Shown here in pieces: positions 58,417 through 64,000 of a stretch of DNA of 64,000 bases. The notes beneath the pieces were generated by a model that had not been told where the DNA came from, searched no databases, and saw only the letters and a program-made list of their open reading frames with translations. The position numbers were made by a program, and so were the translations under genes. The DNA comes from Bog-473 sp963840435 (GTDB taxonomy: Bacteria; Actinomycetota; Acidimicrobiia; Acidimicrobiales; RAAP-2), in contig CAWIYY010000003.1 of assembly GCA_963840435.1 (NCBI GenBank), positions 434,001 through 498,000 on the forward strand. The letters run 5' to 3'. How positions within the stretch are numbered: position 1 is the first letter of the stretch; every line of letters starts with the position of its first letter.

Positions 58417-61275
58417 TCAGCTCTCGAAGGCCTCGGGTGGAGGACACGAACAAACGAGGTTGCGGTCACCGTAGGCCTGGTTGATCCGGGCAACCGGCGG
58501 CCAGTACTTGCCGTCCATCTGACCGTTGGGGAACACCGCTCCCGCTCGGTCGTACGCGTGCTCCCACGGACCCACGAGTGCGGCCGCCGTGTGCGGGGCG
58601 TGGCGGAGCGGGCTGTCCTCGATGGACCACGTTCCGGCGGCGACCGCATCGATTTCGGCACGAACAGCGATCAAGGCGTCGCAGAACCGGTCCAGCTCGG
58701 CCAGGTCTTCGCTCTCCGTCGGCTCCACCATGAGCGTGCCTGCCACCGGGAAGCTCACCGTCGGCGCGTGGAACCCGTAGTCGATCAGGCGCTTTGCCAC
58801 GTCATCGACACTGACTCCCGTCGCCTTGGTCAGGGGTCGCAAATCGAGAATGCATTCGTGCGCCACCAGGCCGTTCTTTCCTGTGTAGAGGATCGGGAAC
58901 GACGAAGCGAGACGACCCGCCACGTAGTTGGCCGCCAGCACAGCCGACTTCGTCGCGTGGGCCAGGCCGGCATCCGACAACATGCGGATGTAGGCCCAGC
59001 TGACGGAAAGGATGCCGGCGCTGCCGAAGGGCGCCGCACTCACCGGACCGATCCCCTCCCGCTGGTTGAGACGAGGGTGGAGCGGGTGTGACGGGAGGAA
59101 CGGAACCAGATGTTCGGCCACCGCGACCGGGCCGACCCCTGGGCCTCCGCCCCCGTGCGGGATGCAAAAGGTCTTGTGCAGGTTCAGGTGGGACACGTCG
59201 CCACCGAATTGGCCCGGCTTGGCCAGTCCGAGGAGCGCGTTCAGATTGGCTCCGTCGATGTACACCTGGCCGCCGAACTGGTGCACCAGGTCACACATCT
59301 CGGCGATTCCCTCCTCGTAAACGCCATGCGTGGAGGGATACGTGACCATCATGGCGGCCAGGGCGTCCCGATGGTGCTCGCACTTGGCTCTCAGATCGTC
59401 GAGATCGACCGTCCCGTCGTCCTTCGACGCAACCACGACGACTCGCATGCCGGCCATGACGGCCGACGCCGCGTTGGTTCCGTGGGCGCTCGAGGGAATG
59501 AGGCAGATGTCGCGCTCCGGTTCGCCGCGCGACTGGTGATAGGCGTGAATGGCGACGAGTCCGGCCAGCTCGCCCTGGCTGCCCGCGTTGGGCTGAACGG
59601 AGACCTTGGCGTAGCCGGTGACGTCGGCCAACCAGCCTTCGAGCTCGTCGATCAAGGCGAGGTAGCCGGGGGTGGACTCCGCCGGGGCGAAAGGGTGCAC
59701 ATCGGCGAATCCGGGCAGCCCCACGGACTCCATTTCCGTCGTGGCGTTGAGCTTCATGGTGCACGAGCCGAGCGGGATCATGCCTCGGTCGAGAGCGAAA
59801 TCCTTGTCGGACAGACGTCGCAGGTAGCGCAGCATGGCCGTCTCCGAGTGGTGATCGGTGAACACGCGGTGCGACAGGATCGGACCAGACCGGAGGAGCT
59901 GCGGGGACAGCGCGGCCGGGGCGTCATCGGGGAGCTGGACGTCAGGCGCCCCGAACGCGCGCAACACGGCTGCCACGTGGGCGGCCGTGGTCGTCTCTCC
60001 GCAGGAGATCCCCACGTGGTCGTCGTCGACGAGCCGAAGGAGGATGCCGCTGTCGTGTGCCGAGGCGACGATGGCCTTGGCGCGCTGTGGCGTCTCCACG
60101 AGCACGGTGTCGAAGAACTCGTGAGAAAACAACTGAAAGCCCGCTCCCTCGAGCCCCGAAGCGATCTCCGCCGTTCGGCGATGGATGCGCCGGGCAATAC
60201 TGCGCAGACCATCTGGACCGTGGTAAACGGCGTACATCGATGCCACGACGGCCAGGAGTACCTGCGCCGTGCAGATGTTCGAGGTGGCCTTCTCGCGGCG
60301 GATGTGTTGCTCGCGCGTCTGCAGTGCCAGTCGGTACGCCGGCCGTTCCTCGGCGTCGACCGAGAGGCCGACGAGACGTCCGGGCAGGTCCCGCTCCAGG
60401 CCCTCCCGTACCGCCATGAAGGCCGCGTGCGGACCGCCGTACCAGAGCGGAACGCCGAATCGCTGTGAGGATCCGACGACCACGTCGGCACCCCACTCTC
60501 CCGGTGGTGCCAGCAGCGTGAGCGCCATGAGATCAGCCGCCACCGCCACCAACGCGCCGCGCGTGTGCGCCTCCTCGGTCACCGAAGAAAAGTCGCGGAT
60601 CCTCCCGGAACAGCCTGGATACTGCTGCACGACGCCGAACAGCTCACCGGCCGGCAGTCCCTGCTCGAGGTCCGTGACCACCACCTCGATTCCGAGCGGG
60701 GCCAGGCGGGTCTTCAAGACGGCCAGAGTCTGGGGGAAGCAGTCGGCATCCACGACAACTCGGTTGGCATCGCCCTTGTGCCGGCGTCGCATCAGGGTGA
60801 CTGCCTCCGCCACCGCTGTGCCCTCGTCGAGCAGGGAGGCGTTGGCCGTGTTCAACCCGGTCAGGTCGGACACCATGGTCTGGAAGTTCAACAACGCCTC
60901 GAGGCGCCCCTGACTGATCTCGGGCTGGTACGGGGTGTACGCGGTGTACCAGGACGGACTCTCGAGGACGTTGCGCCGGATGACGCCCGGCGTGATCGTC
61001 CCGTAGTAGCCGAGTCCGATCATCGGCTCGAGCACCTCGTTGGAGGCGGCCAGGAAACGCAGCTCCTCGAGCACTTCGCGTTCGGTGGCCGCGGGCGGAA
61101 GGCGCAGCGCGTCCAAGCTGCGCAGGCTGCCGGGGACCGCGGCGTCGATGAGGGCGTCGAGGCTCTCGAACCCGAGTTCCTTGAGCATCACCGCCTGCTC
61201 CTCGTCGGACGTGCCGACATGGCGGTACAGGAAGTCTTCGAAGGGCTCGAGCGGCTTTCCTGTCGTCTCGGTCAC
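58417..61275 (-). CDS. gcvP: Glycine dehydrogenase (P-protein), single chain
   Basis: A 952-residue PLP enzyme decarboxylating glycine and passing the aminomethyl group to GcvH. Both halves (alpha-like and beta-like) are present in one chain. The PLP Lys lies in NLHKTFCIPHGGGGPG in the C-terminal half. The start is GTG 61275, with GAGGAG 6 nt upstream; upstream in-frame codons would cover the riboswitch. A tandem glycine riboswitch precedes it. gcvH is not in the window. Confidence 0.97.
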   Translation of the reverse strand: MTETTGKPLEPFEDFLYRHVGTSDEEQAVMLKELGFESLDALIDAAVPGSLRSLDALRLPPAATEREVLEELRFLAASNEVLEPMIGLGYYGTITPGVIRRNVLESPSWYTAYTPYQPEISQGRLEALLNFQTMVSDLTGLNTANASLLDEGTAVAEAVTLMRRRHKGDANRVVVDADCFPQTLAVLKTRLAPLGIEVVVTDLEQGLPAGELFGVVQQYPGCSGRIRDFSSVTEEAHTRGALVAVAADLMALTLLAPPGEWGADVVVGSSQRFGVPLWYGGPHAAFMAVREGLERDLPGRLVGLSVDAEERPAYRLALQTREQHIRREKATSNICTAQVLLAVVASMYAVYHGPDGLRSIARRIHRRTAEIASGLEGAGFQLFSHEFFDTVLVETPQRAKAIVASAHDSGILLRLVDDDHVGISCGETTTAAHVAAVLRAFGAPDVQLPDDAPAALSPQLLRSGPILSHRVFTDHHSETAMLRYLRRLSDKDFALDRGMIPLGSCTMKLNATTEMESVGLPGFADVHPFAPAESTPGYLALIDELEGWLADVTGYAKVSVQPNAGSQGELAGLVAIHAYHQSRGEPERDICLIPSSAHGTNAASAVMAGMRVVVVASKDDGTVDLDDLRAKCEHHRDALAAMMVTYPSTHGVYEEGIAEMCDLVHQFGGQVYIDGANLNALLGLAKPGQFGGDVSHLNLHKTFCIPHGGGGPGVGPVAVAEHLVPFLPSHPLHPRLNQREGIGPVSAAPFGSAGILSVSWAYIRMLSDAGLAHATKSAVLAANYVAGRLASSFPILYTGKNGLVAHECILDLRPLTKATGVSVDDVAKRLIDYGFHAPTVSFPVAGTLMVEPTESEDLAELDRFCDALIAVRAEIDAVAAGTWSIEDSPLRHAPHTAAALVGPWEHAYDRAGAVFPNGQMDGKYWPPVARINQAYGDRNLVCSCPPPEAFES

Positions 61276-61321
61276 GGAGGTCTCCTCGTCTGCACCGCGG
61301 ACGTCACGGTGCCTGTTGGAT

Positions 61322-61508
61322 GTCCTCCCCGCTCTGTCATCTGACCTGAGAGTCACGCCGCCTCGTGGCGACTTCCACCTTCGGTGCGGGCACACTGGCA
61401 CCCGCTTTCCAGAGTTGCCTCACCGAAGCGGTATGTCGGCCTGAGAGTTTCTCGGGGAGAGTTGCTCCTCCGGCGTCCCTTCGCCTGCTGTTTCAGGGAC
61501 TCTGGCGC
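61322..61508 (-). ncRNA. Tandem glycine riboswitch
   Basis: Two glycine aptamers lie head to tail on the minus strand. Aptamer I is closed by CCAGAGT (61505-61499) and ACTCTGG (61415-61409), a 7-bp P1 stem, and contains GCCGGAGGAGCAACTC and ACTCTCAGG. Aptamer II contains GCACCGAAGGTGG and again ACTCTCAGG, then GACAGAGCGGGGAGG. These are the conserved glycine-riboswitch elements. It lies between gcvT and gcvP. The region between aptamer and gcvP holds a GCACCG/CGGTGC hairpin without a T-run, so control may be at translation. Confidence 0.92.
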
Positions 61509-61590
61509 TTCGGTTCAAACGGCGTATTCAGTTGTTTCTGTATCTTACGGCACCCGCCCTCCGCGAACGCGAGTTTGCCTGGCCACCTGG

Positions 61591-62664
61591 CTATTCGCTC
61601 TCGTCCCGGATCGGCCACAGGGGGGGACGGACCAGGATGGCGTCCCTCTCTTTGCCCCGTTGCACGATCGTCACGGTGTCTCCCTCGAGCAGCCGGGCGT
61701 CGGCGTCGACCAGTCCGAGCCCGATCCCGCACTCGCGCATCGGCGAGAAATTGCCGCTCGTGAGTATCCCGACCGGTTCGCCCTGGACCTGGATCTCGGA
61801 CCCGTCCCTGAGGGGCTGACGCCCCTGGGCGACCAGTCCACGAATTCGTCTGGCGGGACCCATCGCCCTCTCCTCGAGCAGGGCTTCGCGACCGGTAAAG
61901 GCCGCTTTCTCCCAGCCCACGACCCAGCTCAGCCCGGCCTGCAGCGGGGTGACACCAGGCCCGAGCTCGTGCCCGTGCAAGGGGAGGCCCGCCTCGAGGC
62001 GCAGCGTGTCCCGGGCGCCCAGGCCCGCCGGTTGCACGCCGCTCGCCAGGACGGCGTCCCAGAAGGCGGGCGCGGCCTCGGCCGGCACCTCGCACTCCAC
62101 CCCGTCTTCGCCGGTGTAGCCGGTCCCGGCGACCAGGCAGGGTGCGCCCTCCCACTCGAAGCGCTCGACGTTGAACCGATGGACCGCGGCGGCCTGTGGC
62201 GACACAGACAGCAGGCGATCGCGGGCCTCCGGGCCCTGAATCGCAATGACGGCGCGCTCCTCCGTCACGTCCTCCCCGCCGATGGCGCCACGCACGCTGC
62301 TCGTGTTCGAAGCATTGGGCATGACGTCGAAGCGCTCCTCATCGACCCACCACACGATGATGTCGTCGACCACCGAGCCGTCCTCGTCCAAGAGGTGGGT
62401 GTATTGAGCCCGCCCCGGATGAACCTTTCGGAGGTCGTTACTGAAGGAGAGCTGCAGGTGCTCGAAGGCGTCACTCCCCACGACTCGCACCGTGCCGAGA
62501 TGGCTCACGTCGAACGCAACTGCATGCTGGCGGCAGGCCTTGTGCTCCGCCACCGTCCCACTGGGATAGGCCAGGGGCATGTCCCAGCCGCCGAAGGCGA
62601 CCATCTTCGCCCCGAGTGCGACGTGTGCCGCGTGGAGGGGCGACACCCTGCCCTGGCCTGGCAT
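61591..62664 (-). CDS. gcvT: Aminomethyltransferase (glycine cleavage T-protein)
   Basis: A 357-residue enzyme moving the one-carbon unit from GcvH to tetrahydrofolate. FGGWDMPLAYPSGTVAEH and AFDVSHLGTVRVVG are N-terminal signatures; DDIIVWWVDEERF, AIQGPEA and GTGYTGEDGVECEVP follow, and the C-terminal barrel ends the protein. ATG 62664 directly follows an in-frame TTG and is 6 nt from a -10-like TAGTCT, so translation is probably leaderless. It is upstream of the glycine riboswitch, thus likely outside its control. Confidence 0.96.
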   Translation of the reverse strand: MPGQGRVSPLHAAHVALGAKMVAFGGWDMPLAYPSGTVAEHKACRQHAVAFDVSHLGTVRVVGSDAFEHLQLSFSNDLRKVHPGRAQYTHLLDEDGSVVDDIIVWWVDEERFDVMPNASNTSSVRGAIGGEDVTEERAVIAIQGPEARDRLLSVSPQAAAVHRFNVERFEWEGAPCLVAGTGYTGEDGVECEVPAEAAPAFWDAVLASGVQPAGLGARDTLRLEAGLPLHGHELGPGVTPLQAGLSWVVGWEKAAFTGREALLEERAMGPARRIRGLVAQGRQPLRDGSEIQVQGEPVGILTSGNFSPMRECGIGLGLVDADARLLEGDTVTIVQRGKERDAILVRPPLWPIRDESE

Positions 62665-62676
62665 CAAGCCAGACTA
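62665..62676 (-). promoter_or_regulatory. Leaderless promoter of gcvT inside the upstream stop codon
   Basis: TAGTCT (62676-62671 on the minus strand) is 6 nt before ATG 62664. Its TAG is the stop codon of the nuclease-fold gene, as in the pgl/fbiC case. Confidence 0.45.
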
Positions 62677-63087
62677 GGCGGCGGAGGAGGACGGCAGCCC
62701 GACACCGTGCGACTCGAGCAGCGACATGAAGTCGCGCTGGTACACGATGACGATCGGCACTTCGGGGTAGAGCTCGCGCATCCGCCGCACCTTGCCGTTC
62801 TTGCGCGTCACCAGACGCTGGTCGGCCGTCGTCAGCTCAATGAACAGACCACGCCCGGGTAGATAGAAGTCCGGCCGGAATCCGGAGATCGGCATCCCGC
62901 TCTCATCCCACTTGAGCGGGAACTCGACGGGTTCGTACTCCCAACGCTCGCCTGCGAGGTCGAGCAAGGCTGCAAAGAGCTGTTCGGAAGGGTGAGCGAA
63001 GCGGAGCCGCGCGGCAGGAATCGATGTCGGATGGTGGCCGCGTTGCTGCGCCGCGGAATCGAAGGTGAGCGGGGTGTCTGCGCTCAC
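62674..63087 (-). CDS. Small protein with a nuclease-like PD-(D/E)XK pattern
   Basis: A 137-residue protein. Glu35 in a first helix, then GFRPDFYLPGRG (Asp73) and LFIELTT (Glu84, with Thr86 instead of the usual Lys), then RKNGKVRRMRELYP with Lys96, follow the order of restriction-endonuclease-like folds. Lys96 may replace the missing one. No DNA-binding domain is added. Its GTG start overlaps the stop of the MerR gene. It could cut or bind nucleic acid; no function is known to me. Confidence 0.65.
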   Translation of the reverse strand: MSADTPLTFDSAAQQRGHHPTSIPAARLRFAHPSEQLFAALLDLAGERWEYEPVEFPLKWDESGMPISGFRPDFYLPGRGLFIELTTADQRLVTRKNGKVRRMRELYPEVPIVIVYQRDFMSLLESHGVGLPSSSAA

Positions 63088-63602
63088 GCGCCGGCGGCCT
63101 TGGCCACCGACACGCGAGTAGGGCGGGACTTCGGAGCCGCCGTGCGTTCGGCTTTCTCGGCAGCGGCCTGGTCCAGACGGATGATGTCAGCCTCCAGCTC
63201 GTCGAGCACTCCGGCCAGCGGCACGATGTTGAACACGCCCTGACCACCGCCAAGCAGGTCGACGACTTCGCCGTTGGTTCGAGCCAGCACCGAACTCGAT
63301 CCGTTGAGCACCAAGTTGGCCGAGGCCAGATCGGACCCGAGGTCCTGGCGCAGGCACTCGACTGCCCGCCGGGCCGACTGCAGCGAGACACCTGCGTCGA
63401 GCAGTTGCTTGATTACCTTGAGCTCGAGCACGTCCGAGTAGGAATAGATCCGCCGAGAACCACTGCCCTTGGCCAGGGCTACGGAGGGCTGGAGCAGCCC
63501 GGTGCGGGCCCAGTAATCGAGTTGGCGGTAGGTGATCCCCACTAGGCCGCAGACCTGCGGCCCGTGAAACCCACCGACCTGGGTCTTGGACACCTCGCCC
63601 AT
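63084..63602 (-). CDS. ftsR: MerR-family regulator, FtsR/Rv1828 type
   Basis: A 172-residue regulator. The winged HTH reads GLVGITYRQLDYWARTGLLQPS then GSGSRRIYSYSDVLELKVIK, almost the form of Rv1828 and corynebacterial FtsR, which acts on ftsZ expression. The C-terminal part has the family feature GEVVDLLGGGQGVFNI, where a ligand or partner may bind. In mycobacteria its relative lies near gcvH and garA, so its place beside glycine-cleavage genes is expected. A strong GGAGG precedes ATG 63602. Confidence 0.92.
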   Translation of the reverse strand: MGEVSKTQVGGFHGPQVCGLVGITYRQLDYWARTGLLQPSVALAKGSGSRRIYSYSDVLELKVIKQLLDAGVSLQSARRAVECLRQDLGSDLASANLVLNGSSSVLARTNGEVVDLLGGGQGVFNIVPLAGVLDELEADIIRLDQAAAEKAERTAAPKSRPTRVSVAKAAGA

Positions 63603-63681
63603 CACACCTCCCTGCTCGAATCTCCGGCCGTCATCGTACTGGACCCCGGACGACACCGCTGTAGTTACGGAGGCGTGGTTC

Positions 63682-64000
63682 TTAATTCTCGGTGACGTCC
63701 TGGCGGTGATGGTGACGGCCGTCGTCCGGACCGTCGTCGTGGGTGTGCTGGGACTCGTCGATGGGCCAGGCCACCACCGACCCCTGGACGCTCAGGCCGA
63801 CCCGGGCGCCCGCCACGAGCGGGGTCCCCCCGGTCACCCGGACCACCAGGTCCGGCAGGTGCTCGGTCTCGGGCCGCACCCTGGCCACGGCGTCGTGGCC
63901 GTAGTACTCGTAACTCTCGACCGTGCCTGCGAGTCGGGCGGGGTCGACGTCCCCGATCACCAGCTGCTCAGGCCGGATCATGACGTGGGCCAGGCCGGCG
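63682..64000 (-). CDS. ABC transporter ATPase, C-terminal TOBE part (5' end outside window)
   Basis: About 106 residues of the C-terminal domain of an ABC ATPase of the iron/spermidine/sugar importer group. The frame stays open to the window edge (AHVMIRPEQL), and MIRPEQL starts the TOBE domain. VESYEYYGHDAVARVRPE and LVAGARVGLSV are the TOBE strands. The His/Asp-rich tail (THDDGPDDGRHHHRQD) could bind metal. The catalytic part lies outside, so the substrate cannot be named. Confidence 0.85.
   Translation of the reverse strand, partial: AGLAHVMIRPEQLVIGDVDPARLAGTVESYEYYGHDAVARVRPETEHLPDLVVRVTGGTPLVAGARVGLSVQGSVVAWPIDESQHTHDDGPDDGRHHHRQDVTEN

Overview
The window is a high-GC actinobacterial chromosome segment. 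A complete Pup-proteasome locus (arc, dop, pup, prcB, prcA, pafA), a fused F420 enzyme (fbiC), a DUF4193-type acidic zinc protein, an FtsR/Rv1828-type MerR regulator and many GTG/TTG starts all point to Actinobacteria. The cell-wall amidase built from GYWLVASDGG-type repeats, the tandem ThyX-like protein and the overall gene order suggest class Acidimicrobiia; that last step is an inference. I see no rRNA, tRNA, CRISPR array, insertion sequence or prophage.

Layout. 1-6.2 kb: end of pgi, a MarR regulator, an XRE/MmyB-type regulator divergent from a short-chain dehydrogenase across a perfect palindrome, a secreted transglycosylase-NlpC/P60 enzyme, a secreted beta-rich protein and a zinc-motif nucleotidyl cyclase. 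6.3-11 kb: acyl-CoA ligase, a small coiled-coil protein, then two adjacent frame-broken genes (thpR and a DUF222-HNH gene) and a GNAT gene. 11.1-20.9 kb, minus strand: tkt-tal-gnd-pgl-fbiC-LOG-amidase, joining the pentose phosphate pathway to F420 biosynthesis. 21-31.9 kb: thioesterase, small membrane proteins, trmI, ferredoxin, the Pup-proteasome locus and tatA-tatC. 31.9-42.2 kb: a Ski2-like helicase, tandem ThyX-like protein, DUF4193 protein, an RGG-linker protein, HtrA protease, an NTF2-like protein, pyrophosphatase and a frame-broken VOC gene. 42.3-48.3 kb: a MacAB-like export operon with two adaptors and a secreted DUF5666-like protein. 48.8-53.5 kb: a five-gene operon of alcohol dehydrogenase, SDR, sulfotransferase, alkylsulfatase-like MBL protein and VOC protein. 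54.2-58.4 kb: helD preceded by two intrinsic terminators, an SDR, and a fluoride riboswitch driving two crcB genes. 58.4-64 kb, minus strand: an ABC ATPase end, ftsR, a nuclease-fold protein, gcvT, a tandem glycine riboswitch and gcvP.

How the genes work together. Arc unfolds pupylated proteins for the PrcAB core. Dop matures Pup and removes it, and PafA attaches it. The sugar-phosphate operon feeds ribose and NADPH-type metabolism beside the F420 core enzyme, without zwf or opcA in view. Glycine cleavage and fluoride export are each under RNA control.

A recurring regulatory theme is a TANNNT hexamer ending 5-10 nt before an ATG or GTG with no Shine-Dalgarno (dop, pafA, tkt, fbiC, gcvT, marR and others), which reads as leaderless transcription. 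Twice (pgl/fbiC and the nuclease-fold gene/gcvT) the upstream gene's TAG stop is the first half of the downstream -10 hexamer. The most unusual locus is the helD leader, where two back-to-back terminators end 18 nt before the most likely start codon.
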